Source: Heterostelium album PN500 | Taxonomy: Eukaryota; Evosea; Eumycetozoa; Acytosteliales; Acytosteliaceae | Reading direction: 5' to 3' | Assembly: GCF_000004825.1 (NCBI RefSeq) | Contig: NW_008805073.1 | Span: 496,001-560,000 of the forward strand | DNA length: 64,000 bases | In this document: positions 44,942-57,419 of the stretch, one piece after another | How the letters are laid out: the number at the start of each line of letters is the position of its first letter | Position numbering within the stretch: position 1 is the first letter of the stretch | The notes under the pieces: model-generated | Told to the model about the DNA's origin: nothing | The model's input: the letters and a program-made list of their open reading frames with translations, nothing else | Databases searched by the model: none | Made by a program: the position numbers and the translations under genes

Positions 44942-46119
44942 TTAATCATCCATTTTATCATCTTTAAAATAATTTTCTTGTACTTCTTGATTCTTTTCGA
45001 ATTGCCATTTCATTTCTCTTTCTTTTAGATCCATGATAGTTGAATTGTTGGTATTGAGTGAATTATAGATGAAACCGTTGCTCTTGTCAATCTTTTTGAG
45101 AAGATCTGCCATACTCTCTTTATCCATGATATTCAATGGGTGAAACGATACCAAACTGAAATCCTCTACCAAACCTGCAACTGCTTTATTCAACGCATTA
45201 TACTGTGGATGTTTAACATCGTGATCCAAGAAACTATTTAAATATGCCAAATCTAAAACCTCCGTATAATATTCTAAACTAAAATCTATAGAGAACAAAA
45301 AAAAACATTAATAAATGTATTAAATATATAATAAAACTATAATAATCGATCAACAAAATGTAATATAATCAATCGATATTAATACATACCTAAGGGACCA
45401 TTCTTTTCTATTAAATCTATTTTTGATAATACGTTTATATGTGGAAGAGGTAGACGTAACATCGATGAAAGTGAAACGAGTAAAACCGATATAAAGTTGG
45501 CTGCTTGTTTACAATAGAATGAATCAAATACTTGTATTACTGTTAACTATTATTAATTGTTTAGTTAATACATACATATGTATTTAGATTTAAGATTATT
45601 ATTATTATAAGTACTACTACTTACTCTATATGATAGTTTTGTAATTTCATCTAAAATGTTTGAAACGGATTTATAATGAGTGTATAGCTCGACTTGACCA
45701 GGACAATCGAAAATTATGTAATGATTTCTATATTGATCTAGTTTCTCTTTTAGCCAATCAAAGTTCTTCTCTAGATACTCCATGCAGTAAATGAGTGCAC
45801 CATTCGGACCGAGTTCCTCATCCAACATCAATGTCTCGAAATCAATGAGTTCTCTGATATCTATTGCAGCTTCATAGGGTATATTCTCATTAGCAGGATC
45901 TAAATTTACAATTGCTACCTTTCTACCCAATGATTCCATAAATTGTGACATTCCATTACAAAATACTGTTTTACCTATTATTTATGTTTAAACGAATTAT
46001 ATATATTAATTTAATATTATTTTCAAAAAAATAACAAACAACAGATATAACAACAACAACTAAATAATTCAATACATACCTGAACCTGGTGGTCCAATTA
46101 CAACCATACCAAAAGGCAT
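44942..46119 (-). CDS. gpn2: GPN-loop GTPase 2
   Basis: GPN2 GTPase, needed with GPN1/3 for assembly and nuclear import of RNA polymerases. Exons 46080..46119, 45625..45974, 45390..45546 and 44942..45285; phases agree, 296 residues (human GPN2 310). The P-loop GPPGSGKT is split by intron 1. GRKVAIVNLDPANENIPYEA follows. The diagnostic Gly-Pro-Asn is in ELGPNGALIYCMEYLE, G3 is DCPGQVELY and G4 is SKIDL. YYTEVLDLAYL and LVSFHPLNIMDKESM match GPN2 rather than GPN1 or GPN3. All four introns lie at sites that restore conserved sequence. No tail extension. Confidence 0.93.
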
Positions 46120-46403
46120 TCTTTAATTATTCTTATATGTATGTTAGTTCACACACTGCGCAGTATGAAGATAATTACAGTTTTCTAAGAACTTTTTAAT
46201 TTTTTTTTTTTTTAATCGAATTTTGAAACAATTTAGACAACAAAGATTTTTGAGGGGAAAAGAATCTATTGTAACAACCATTTTTAAGTAATAACAACAC
46301 ACTTTTATCTAAATCTCTATTTATTTATATTTGTTCAGTTAATAATAATAAGATAGTTTGATCTTGTTGAAATTATTTTTAATAAAAATAAATAAAATAT
46401 ATA

Positions 46404-48309
46404 ATGCCACCAAAGAAGAAACCAGCAGCTTCAGTACCAGCGACTGCTACTATTACTACACCAACAACAACTTCAAGTTCAACTTCAACAACAACTACTA
46501 CAACGACAACTAATGGAAGTGGCGGAAGTAGTAGTCCATCATCGAATGTAAAAGTAATCAAGTGGTATTGGGCTGGTGATAGTGCAACAGGAACACAAGA
46601 TACTTTGGTTGAATATACAAAGGCATTGAATGATCAGATAGAAGATGCCTATCAAACCTATCTCACCGACAAAAAAGACAAGAAAGCCAAAAAGTTTGAT
46701 GTTGACAAAGATCGTTACATCGACTTCCCAACAATGACACAATGCCGAAAAGATGATAAATCAAAGAAAAGAACAATCGAGAGAAAAGAAGAGTAAGTTT
46801 ACATACAATGAATATTGAAATATAACTAACTAACTGACTGACTAACTAACAATGATTATGTTTGTTTTGAATTAGACTTGTCACTGCGACTTCCTCTGGA
46901 AGTGCACCGGCAACACTACCAAAGAGAGAATTGAAAAATTCAAAGGTGACAGCCAGCAAAAAGAGACAGATCGATAGTAGTAGCAGTGAAAGTGACAGTA
47001 GTGATAGTAGCGATAGCGATAGCGATGACGACGAGGATGAAGACTACTATCCGAGTTGGTATTGGGCTGGCGATAGTAATGGTGGTCCAGCCAACGGTGG
47101 TGGACATCAAGATGTCTGGGTCAAATACGATTTAAAATTCGCAAAGAAACTCGAGGAATCCTACCAGAAGGGTGATATCAAGTTGAAGGTAGACAAAGAC
47201 CGTTTCATCGATATACAAAACATGTTGCAACGTCGTTACGACGACGAATCGAAGCGACGTTCGATCAAGCGTGAAGACGCTGCCAAACTTCGTCCCACCA
47301 AGAAGAAATCAAAGACAACAACAACTACCACCACTACTGTTGGCGGTACAACCACAACATCGTCGTCGTCGGCAGGAGCATCAGCAATCTCTTCCACAGC
47401 AAGTGCAATTGCTGCCGTCCTCAAGTGTCCGTCGTCATGGATCGACATCTCCATGGACTACAAGGAGATCGACGTCTATCCAAACACCAAGGAATTCATG
47501 TGGATGTCCGATTTGTTCACTTCGACAATCTCACATCTTCACAAGGGTAAATCGACGTTGTCTCCGATCGTCTTTAACAATCTCAAGGTGTCGCGTGTCG
47601 TCCGAATACAAAACCCGATCGTCTGGATGCGTTATCACCATCGTCGACAAAAGATCCTCGACGACAACGGTGGAAAGTGTAAACCGGTGCCACTCGTCAT
47701 CACAGACATCCCCAACGGACCGGAAGTCGAACGGCTGGCCAACGAAATCTACCTGTTCCACGGTCTCAATGTAAGCTCGATCCCGGGTATCGCCAAGTTT
47801 GGATTCGATCCACGATTCTGCTCACTCGAGGGTATGTTTGGTGCCGGACTCTACTTTGCCGAGAATTCATCAAAGTCCAACCAATATTGTCACGCTGGTG
47901 CATGCACCGCCAGTGGATTCCAATCGATGTCCTGTAAATGTACTGCAAATGATGAAGTTTGTTTACTTGTTTGTCGTGTAACATTAGGTGATTGTTTAGT
48001 TGGTAAGTTATCATCATGAAATCAATCGATTTCCATTTTCATTTTATTCATTAAATTCTAATTGTCAATTCATTATATTTTATCAATCCAATAGAAAATG
48101 TATTTAGAGGTAATACACCAGGTAAATTCTGGTATGGTAGAAGAACCGAGCCAAAGAAACCTGATGGTGTAAATATTTATAACAGTGTAATCGGAGAGTC
48201 AAAAGCAAACTATGGTCCAAAAGCAGAGCTGCAGCTCAGAGAATATATTGTCTATGAATCAAGTCAGGTATATCCTGAATATAAAGTGTATTTCAAACGT
48301 GTAAAGTGA
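46404..48309 (+). CDS. WWE-WWE-PARP poly/mono(ADP-ribosyl)transferase
   Basis: PARP-family enzyme that moves ADP-ribose from NAD+ to targets. Exons 46404..46792, 46876..48002 and 48095..48309, 576 residues. WWE domain 1 (residues ~47-128) runs from IKWYWAGDSA to DRYIDFPTM. WWE domain 2 (~173-240) has SWYWAGDSNG and DRFIDIQNM; such domains bind ADP-ribose-containing chains. The catalytic domain (~290-576) has the H of YLFHGLN (~424), the Y of GAGLYFAEN (~454) and the Glu of VYPEYKVYF (~565), so the H-Y-E triad for polymerase-type activity is complete. CHAGACTASGFQSMSCKC is a Cys-rich loop that could bind metal. A Ser/Asp-rich acidic stretch precedes WWE 2. Probably nuclear. Closest layout is PARP7/12/tankyrase-type catalytic with WWE. 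Confidence 0.92.
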
Positions 48310-49458
48310 TAAAGCAAATAGCTTTTTCCAAACAACCAAACATTCTATCATTAAAATTAAAGCCATTAAAATTTAAAACAAAACAAAAAAGTTTAAACTA
48401 ATCTTTAATTAAACAACTTATTGGTTTATGCTTCTTCCCATGTTTTATCTATTCCATCTTTTTTTAATCTTTCTTTAACAATCAAAAATATTTGGATGCT
48501 GAGCATTTTTGTTAAAATCAGACCAACCAAATATATCAAAATGATTGATTGGATGGGGACCTTCTATCTATTAATCTTTTAAAAGGTTAAACACCACTCC
48601 ACAAAAGATTTATAACCTTTCACTGACAAAATTATTTTTAAAATTTATTTTCTGTTATATATATATTTTTTTTATATTAACCAATCTATTTTTTAATAAA
48701 AAAAGATACCAAATTGAAAGTGAATTTTCAAACCATTCCACAATAGATGTGGTATCCAAACATACCAACACATTTTTTTAATTTAATTTTATTATGTTTT
48801 ATTGGGTAAGGTGGTGTGATTTTTTTTATTTGTAAGTGTGGGAGTGGTTTATATTAGATTTTGTTGATCATCAATACCTCTCATATGAGTATCTATTATC
48901 TATATTCAATGGTGGTATTTATTCATTCTAGCAGAAACTTAACTTCCAATTGATCAATGTGTTAATTTTTGACATTTGGGAATAATTTTAATAAATTGTT
49001 TTGTTTGATTGACATTAATGATGCTTGATATTAACTATTGTTAACCAATAGAATTTAAAATTTTCATAATATATTGATCATTATTAAATTTTACCATTTT
49101 TGTATATTTTTTTATTTAAATTTATATTACTGATCTTAACTTAATATTAAGTTGTAAGTAAGTGCTGGTTAAAGAGAACCTTATTAAATCTCATCAATTG
49201 TTTGCTTTTTATTTTATTTAAACTATCTACTCCTTTATATAAATATCCAAAAATTGTGTGTGTGAATGTAAGTAATACTATTTGTTTGTTTTATGTAACT
49301 CAAATATTCAATCTTCTATCTATCTATCTATCTATCTTATCAAATTAATTAAAAATTACTCCTATTATTTTTATTTAAAACCTATTTTAAATTATTCCAA
49401 ATATTAATTCTATTTTCCAGATATATAGATTTATTAAAAAAATTAAATAATAATAACT
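48310..49458. other. 1.15-kb intergenic region
   Basis: Between the PARP gene and the beta-lactamase-like gene. Polyadenylation-like signals follow the PARP stop, then A+T-rich DNA, with (CTAT)n near 49316-49336 and T runs. No coding frame or structured RNA recognised. Confidence 0.55.
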
Positions 49459-51162
49459 ATGAAGACTATAGTTATTTTATACCTGGTGGTATCATTAATA
49501 TTTGTTAATGGTAAATAAATAACAACAATTAATTAATAAAGCATACTAATTATATTATTATTTTTAAACAAAATAAATAGGTTGCCCAGATTATCCAACT
49601 CCTGTACCAATTGATCAGAATGATCCAACCATTCAAAAAGCCTATGCAGAGGTAGACTCTCTCATCCAACAGAGAATGGAAGAGAATGGAATCAAGAGTT
49701 TTATGGCCACTATTGTCTATGGTGATAATATGGTCTGGTCAAAAGCATACGGTCAAGTAAATCCATTGGATGAAAACTCACCACCTCTTACCATTGATAA
49801 CACGTAAGTTTTAAACAAATATAATAATATATGTTACCAATATATATTAATGTTAAATTAAATACCGATAGTGTAAGAATTGCAAGTATTACAAAATCAT
49901 TTACTGATTTAATGATGTTCCAATTACGTGATCATGGTGTCATTGCTTTGGATGATCCAATCTCGAGATACTATCCGGATTTCACTATTATGAATCCATA
50001 TAATACCAAGAGAGATATCACATTCCGTGAGTTGGCTTCTCATCAATCTGGTTTGCCACGTGAAGTTCCATGTGACTTTGACATGCTGCCAAATTCCACT
50101 ATCTGTTCAGAGGAGATCATCTTGGAGCGTCTTGGTAAGACCTTCTTGATTCTCCCACAATACACAATGACCCACTATTCCAATTTGGGAATGGCTCTGC
50201 TCGGTCGTACCTGTGGAAAGGCCGCCAAAGTCGAGTATGAAACCTACGTTGAAGAGAAGATTCTCCATCCCCTCGGAATGAAGAATTCATCGTTCGAGTA
50301 TGATGCTATCAAGGACCGTATGGCCATCGGTTTACAGCTCTACAACGGTACCTACTCTGAAGCACCAATCCTTGGACTCGGCTGGGGAACTCCAATGGGT
50401 GGATTGTACGCCACCGGACGTGACATGGCGCGTTACGCCAGCTTCTGGTTGTCCGATGAAAACGACATTCTCGACAGTTCCACAGTGAGAGAAGCCATTG
50501 GAACCACTGTATCGTTGGTCAACGACGGTTCCAGCGCTTACGGAACTCCATGGGAAACATTCTACAACGAAGATAACAATGTCTGGGTTAGAATGAAAGC
50601 CGGTGCTCTCGATGGTTACCGTTCACAGCTCGCCATGATCCGTGAGTACAAGATCGGTGTCTTCTTCTCGGCAATGATGTACATCTCGTCGGTCGATCTC
50701 TTTGTACAGGATGCTCTGAATATCTTGTTGCCAGCATACAACGCTGTTCTCCTCAGCCAGAACGCACCACCCGAACTCCCCAAGCCAATGTTGTTCAAGT
50801 CACATCGTCCTGCACCAATTCCAATGGGTACATTCATCGGTCTCTACGAGTACGAGGGTGGTTACTTCCGTGTGCGTGAGATGGACAATGCTTTGGTCGC
50901 CGATTTCGGAGACACCAATCTCTTCAACGTCACCGATTTCAGTGCCGACTATCCAGAGATCAAGCGTATCCAAATCGCTCAACCACAACAGTACAACTGC
51001 ATCTACTGTGATGACGGATCAAACTATGAACTCGTATACTTTAGAGTAAAGAGCAACGATGTTTCCGCTGTACAAGTCATGGGTCAAGAATACCAATTGG
51101 TATCAAAGAATCCAAACGTGCCACTCAGCGAAAAACGAAGAAGAATAGGATTGTATTTCTAG
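49459..51162 (+). CDS. Secreted beta-lactamase-fold serine hydrolase
   Basis: Class C beta-lactamase/penicillin-binding-protein-like serine hydrolase (PF00144), as in eukaryotic LACTB-type proteins; probably a peptidase or esterase rather than a drug-resistance enzyme. Exons 49459..49510, 49581..49803 and 49872..51162 give 521 residues. Exon 1 encodes a signal peptide (MKTIVILYLVVSLIFVNG), so it should be secreted or lysosomal. The catalytic SxxK is SITK (Ser97, Lys100). The YxN motif is in MTHYSNLGMAL (~residue 194). WGTPMGGLYATGRDMARYAS is also typical. The C-terminal ~120 residues form an added beta domain. Several potential N-glycosylation sites. Exon 2/3 splice rebuilds TVRIASITK. No neighbour suggests a substrate. 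Confidence 0.9.
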
Positions 51163-51242
51163 AAAAATAAATGTGTTATTTCATTTTACAGGTTGGGTTT
51201 TTTTTTTTGCTCTGCTTTTTTTGTATTATTTATTTTTGAGTC

Positions 51243-51342
51243 ACAAAAGTCCAAAAAATCAACTATTTTTTATTCATTTACCAATATTAAAAAATAGTTC
51301 ATTTGCCAATATTAAAAAATAGTTGATTTTTTGGACTTTTGT
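51243..51342. repeat. 30-bp perfect inverted repeat (long hairpin)
   Basis: ACAAAAGTCCAAAAAATCAA (start of 51243-51272) is matched over all 30 bases by the inverted 51313-51342. The 40-nt loop holds one of two direct copies of CCAATATTAAAAAATAGTT. It begins 81 bp after the stop of the hydrolase gene. It could be a foldback element or a small-RNA precursor. Confidence 0.75.
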
Positions 51343-53003
51343 CAATTATATCTAAAAAGAGAGAAAAACAATATCAACTATTCCAAACTACACCAAAATC
51401 AATATTCAAAACAATTATTACAAATGTTAATGTTAATCAACAAATGTATTCAACTCTGATCAGAATAACAAACAAAAAAAATCAAGATTAGATTAATTTA
51501 TCTAAAATTGTTTTTATCCCTTTTTTAAGTGTAACTTCTTATAAATCAATAAATTCATTCAAGAGTTAAATATATATCTGATTCCAAATGGAATGTTAAC
51601 TCAATAAAATTTGTACTAAGACAAAATACAAAAAGGATTGGGATTGGGATTATTTTGTCCAACTTGTAATTCTTCAAAATAAGAAGTGATTAATTTTTAA
51701 ATTAAATAGGGAATCTTCCCTCCTAAGGAGTACAACAATAGATAAGTTAGTCAACAAAATTGAAGAACAAATTTAGAATATTATTCTATTGATTGGATAC
51801 TCTAGAAGATGATACATCGCTGTATTTAAACTTTAAAATTAAAAATATCAACCAAATTTTTTTTTTTTTTTAAAGTGGAAAGGTATAATTATCTTTGATT
51901 GAACATCAACTCTCTTACCGATTTTTAAAAAAATCCGACCCAACTTTGATTTGTTTTTTTTATTTTTAAATTTTTACTATAAAAGTAAAAATTATCATTA
52001 GAATAAAATTTGTATTATCTAAAAGAAGGAATTGAAATAATTGTTTGCACTTGCTTGAATACTAGAAAGAAATAGAGATCTATTTTTAATGGATATTTTT
52101 TAATTTTTTTTTTTTTCTAAATAAAAAAATAACCAATAAAGTTAGTTTCTTTTAATTTAAAATTTTTTTAATTTTTAAAAAATTTTTGATTGATCAAAAT
52201 TACCAAATGTGGTTAAATTTTTGTTTTCAAAAAAAAAAAAACTCAACCTTTCGATCTGGTTTTATACCACAAACCAACACTATGCTCAGCGTTGGGCGCA
52301 CAAGAAGATACCACTTTTGGTTCTCTTAAAATACATCACATTATCTATTAAATATTGTTGTATTGTTTTCTCATTTCAACACACACAGGAGCTGCAAAGA
52401 ATGTACACCAAAAACAAACATCACCAACCATATCTCTACCATACAAGATGTTAAAAAATTATAAATAAATCAAACCAAAGATATTTTTATATTTAGTTTA
52501 ACTATATATGGTTGGATAGTTGGTTGTTTGGCTGATAGGGTGATGTTTGTTGTTTTTGTGCCTCTTCCAATAATTTCAAACAAAATTACAAGATAAAGAA
52601 AGAAACAACAATTGGTAGCAATACAATACAATAAAAAAAGAAAACTCTTTCCTTCTTTTTATTATAATTTAAGATGAATCATATACACCTTCTATAGAAT
52701 ATCTATATATCAAAATAAACATCTTTATAAGAATAGATAGATAGTCAAGTTAATCATAATTAAACAAAGTTCAACTCAAATTAACAAGTCAGTTGTTAAC
52801 AAGGCTTGAAAGTGACAGGCAGACAAACAGATTGATGTGATAATTTCATTTCCTACAATAAGATTTGATCTATAACCATTATTATTTGATAAATATGGTA
52901 TAATCAACATAGATATTAAGAGAAAAGAAACAATTTTACCAATAATTATAATTATTATTATTACTTTCGAGTTTTATTTATTTTATTTATTTATTATTTA
53001 ATT

Positions 53004-53078
53004 AGTTGGCACCACTACAGAGTGTAGTAGTATTAAAGGTTATTCGTTGCAGAACTATTGTACAATAGTTCACCAACT
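53004..53078 (+). ncRNA. Candidate small structured RNA
   Basis: AGTTGG (53004-53009) pairs with CCAACT (53073-53078). Inside are the hairpin ACTACA-GAG-TGTAGT (53014-53028) and the perfect palindrome AACTATTGTACAATAGTT (53053-53070). The cluster of nested stems in 75 nt is more than usual for this DNA. No known RNA family is recognised, and the strand is assumed. Confidence 0.25.
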
Positions 53079-55961
53079 GTTTACATATCAAACATAATTG
53101 TTTGTCTCCAATTGGATAAAATAATTTATCAGTAGTTAGTCAGTCGTTCTTCATTAATAATAGTCATTGTTTACACAATCTACAACTTGAAGTCATCTTC
53201 ACCTTAACAATCACCAGTACAATCACTTGGATAAAACAATCAGTATACATTTCGATATTGAATAAATTTTCAAACCCAAATTAAGTATAATAGATCGAAA
53301 CCATCAGATCGAACCAATTACAGTTAAACATAACATAGAGAGAGAGAGAATACCACATCAGCAGCAGCAGCAACAGCATCATCTACTAAATAAGAGAGAG
53401 AAAACAGTAAGTTATCAGAATACTAACAAACGAATCATACAAACGTTTTTTCCTCTTTTGAGAACCTTTTATGATAAACTCTTCACAACTTTGTTCGATA
53501 TCACAATCTCAAATCTCTCTATCTAATAGTAAAATCGGAATGGCACTCAGAGTAGCTACTCTCTTGTTGTTTCTTTCCTTTTTTTAGAATGCTAACGTAT
53601 TTCAATCGAATTAAACACGCCATTCATCCATAAATGATGAAAGCACCATAGTTGATTGGAAATACCAATAAATAAAACAATGATTAATTAATTAAATAGA
53701 AAGAGATTCTATATCATATATGTACAATACACTTTGTTTTGGTTTTGGTTTTATTAATAGACACACACTCACACACATGTTCAACAACAATCATCACACA
53801 CTTACCATATCTGGAAATTTCCTTATTAAGAATATCCTGTTTTATTTTAATAATCGGTTACTACTACTATTACTACTTACTACCCATCCCATTTCATTTT
53901 CCTTTAATATAAAATAATTAGTAATGATGGAGCTAACAATAGACTCACACTTTTTCACACCCACTCACTCTATCATATTCTTGTGGATGTTGTTTGTAGA
54001 ATGGATCGTCACATTGACTATTCTTTTACCATAAAAATCTTTATTGACAATATACCATCACTCCACCATATTTTGTCTCTGATTTCCATGTAGTTCATCC
54101 AAAATTTAATTTGTTACATAAAATAATGTGAGAAAAACCAACAAGCAATACAATCAAAATTATAATAACACACACCACAACACAAAAATGCATAATACTG
54201 TACATTGAAAAACAAACCGTCACAACCACAGGCGCAAAACTGAATCTATTATCCATCAGTCATATGTCTCATGTACCATTAATTAGTTTGGCAACCAAAT
54301 TTTTTTATTAATGTACTACAATAACATACACTTTGATATAATAATGATTTAAGCAATTATATATAATTATGTTATTTAATTGAGATCATCATCATCATTA
54401 TGTTGTTTGGTTAGCCAACTGACACTGTGTGTGCTGTGTGTTGGTTAATAATTATTTTTTGATAAAATAATGGTTGGTGTGCGAACTGTCATGGCAATGC
54501 TAGGCCACATGAAACAATAGTTTCTCCCTCCAAAAACAATATAACCTTGTTATTTTAGCTAATTACTTAAAGAGGTAATTAATAACTATAGATAATCAGG
54601 AACACTACTCACTCAAGTATTCTCATTCTCACTTACTCTCTCAGTGTTGTTGTTTCTTGTCAAGACAACCCGATTATCCGGATAACAAATGATAGTTCGA
54701 TATCTTGATAAATAGATCAGAAAATTAACACTGTTTCACTCTTTAATCAAAATTCCAAAACAATATAGTCCTATTTATAACAACAACGGCTACTGTATTT
54801 TTTAAAATAATTACACATTTACCTTTGTTTTTTTTTATTCTCCCTCTTTTTTTTAATGACTGATCCTTTTTATTTACAACAATCAAAAATTTACCACAAT
54901 ACCACTGGAATTGGTGTTTCCCACGCCACTCACTCACTCATCACACTCACACAACACAGTTATTGCAAACAATTTACCACAACTACTTCTCATATTATCA
55001 AACACTGAGCACCGACCCACACCATCAAAACACAACACATAACAATCACATAAAATATACAAATATGTATAATTAAATTAAAATTAATTTAATTTTATTT
55101 GTCTATGCAGTCATCCCATCTGAAACTGAAAGACAGCAGTCCAACCAGCAATCCAATCCAACAATATTAATACAATGTTTCACCAACAACAATTGATTTT
55201 GATATCCATAAATCAATAATTGTTTTCATTACGATATTCTAGTATTATCTTTTCATATCTCAAACAATTTCTCATAGTCCAAACTATATAATTCAAGTGA
55301 ATTCTTTTTTTTTTTTGTTTCAGTGTTTGCAATTGTAGAAATAGATAAAATAATTAATTTTATTCATAAAGAAGAACAATAGACAACAACTATAGAATTA
55401 TAAATTTCATTTTCAAGATAAACAACAAAAAAATAATAATAATAATAATTACCCCGTACATCTGGTATGCATCCATAATTAAAAATTTTTATATAGACCC
55501 AACACCTTTTATTTTTTTTATTTTTGTTATTTGTTTTTTTGTTGTATTTACATTTATTAATTATGGTATAATTTTTGTTTCTTTGTTGCCCCTCACCAAA
55601 ATTGGTTTCTATTATTCAACACCCATCCATTCACCCCACCCTACCATCTCTTGATTATTTTCTTGGATGACCATCCAATCTATCTTTCAAAAATCTCTAC
55701 TTTCCTTCCATATCCAAATCTGAAACTATTTACTCATTCCCTAGATTTCCATTTCCTATCAACTCATTCCATTCTCCTTACTAATTATTTTTTCTTAAAA
55801 ACGAATCACCTTTCAAATATATTTCCATTAATAAATAATAAGAAATAATAATAATTATTAATAACTAAACTATAACAATCCCAATATTTTAATTTATATT
55901 CGAATACTAATTTCTTAATATTTATTTAATTTTTATTTAAATAATAATTTAGAAATTAAAA

Positions 55962-57161
55962 ATGTTTAGTAATAATCCATATGTACAATCACCAAAGAAC
56001 CTTGTAAAACTCCCATCAGTCAGTGATATCATCAAAGATGGTATTGAAACCGTCAAGCATACTGAATGGAAAGAGGACCAAACACCATTATTCTGGAGTT
56101 TATCACATATCCTAAGTGAATTACCATTAATTGGTGATAAAGTAAGTTTAAAAAAAAATAATTTATTTAAAAAAATAAAAAATAATTTATAAACTAATAA
56201 AATTATTTATTTATTTATTTTAGATCATTCAAAATAAGGGATATGTTAATATTACACATACAAATTTATTTGTTTCACCAACTGGAGAAATACCAAGAAT
56301 TGGAATTCCAGATTATTTAGTTAGACTTGTTAAATTCTCGCCATGCTCCAAGGAGTGTTTCATCATGATCATCGTTTATATTGACCGTTTGATTGCCAAA
56401 TCAAATTTCATTGTCAATAGTTTCAATATTCATAGATTATTAATCACAGCAATTATGGTTGCTTCCAAATATATAGATGGTAATTATTAACAATAATTCA
56501 AAACAATTCATTAAAAATATTATCAATTATTAACTTTAATAATCTTTATTTATTTAGATATTTTTATAACAATGAATATTATAGTCATATTGGAGGTGTT
56601 TCAAGAGATGAACTTAATAAGTTGGAAATGGATTTTTTGACTTTGTTGGAATTCGATGTTTCTTGTCCATTGAATGAGTATCTTGATTACTTTGGATTGT
56701 TGGATACATTCGTTAACCACATCAGACAACAAAGACAAAAGCAACAGATGATGATGATCAACAATCAACCATTCCACTACTCATGTTCAACTGCCGCACC
56801 ATCTATTTCCACCAGTTCCAACAACGGTTCCAGTAAATCGTCGTCGCTTCTCATTTCGAGATCAAACAACAACAAAAACCAAATGCCAACATCAACCTAC
56901 AATACCATAGTTCATCATCATCATCCCCAAAACACCAATACCAATGTCACAGTAAATCAACATAACAATCATCATTACCAATCAACATCATCAACATCAA
57001 ATATTAATAATCTCATCAATAATAATAGTAATTCAATTGAATTGCCAACTAATGTAGTTCCACCAACTACAAATTCAATCATTTCAACAAGAAGGAAATC
57101 TCTTAGAGATCAACAACCAATTTTCCAATTTCCAAATGGAGTACCAACTTGTATCTCATAA
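55962..57161 (+). CDS. PHO80/P-type cyclin
   Basis: Cyclin of the PHO80 (cyclin P/U) family (PF08613), partner of a PHO85-like kinase. Exons 55962..56141, 56224..56479 and 56558..57161. The cyclin box runs LVKFSPCSKECFIMIIVYID, then RLIAKSNFIVNSFNIHRLLI, then AIMVASKYID and, in exon 3, FYNNEYYSHIGGVSRDEL and MDFLTLLEFDVSC. The last ~150 residues are Gln/Asn/His/Ser-rich. Joining exon 2 to exon 3 leaves the frame one base short. The family sequence D-(D)-I-F-Y-N-N is restored if the T run at 56561-56565 has six T rather than five, giving 346 residues. No alternative GT-AG choice restores it. A 4.8-kb upstream gap may hold regulatory DNA or a leader intron. Confidence 0.8.
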
Positions 57162-57419
57162 TAATAATATTTAACAACAAAAAAGAAAAACAAAAACAAA
57201 AAAAAACAAAAATATATACAAAAGATTTAAATATTTATTTGTTCAATTAACATTAACAACCAATTATCATTATTTCACTAATATTATATACCAACGATAC
57301 AAACTGTAGTAATACTACAACCCTTTAGATTATTATTATAATAAAAACCAAGAAATTTAAATACTTTATAAAAAAAATTGTTTATTTCGTTTGAATTTTA
57401 AAATCGATTATTATTATTA

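Larger units (their letters stand above)
51163..55961. other. 4.8-kb gene-free region upstream of the cyclin gene
   Basis: The longest gap in the window. It holds a 30-bp perfect hairpin (51243-51342), a compact fold with an 18-bp palindrome (53004-53078), an (AG)n and CAGCAGCAGCAGCAACAGCA stretch with a good splice donor (53336-53413), and, from about 53,000 on, plus-strand DNA with far more C than G (CA- and CT-rich). No frame above background, no tRNA or rRNA. Likely a long upstream region, perhaps with a non-coding leader exon of the cyclin gene. Confidence 0.6.
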
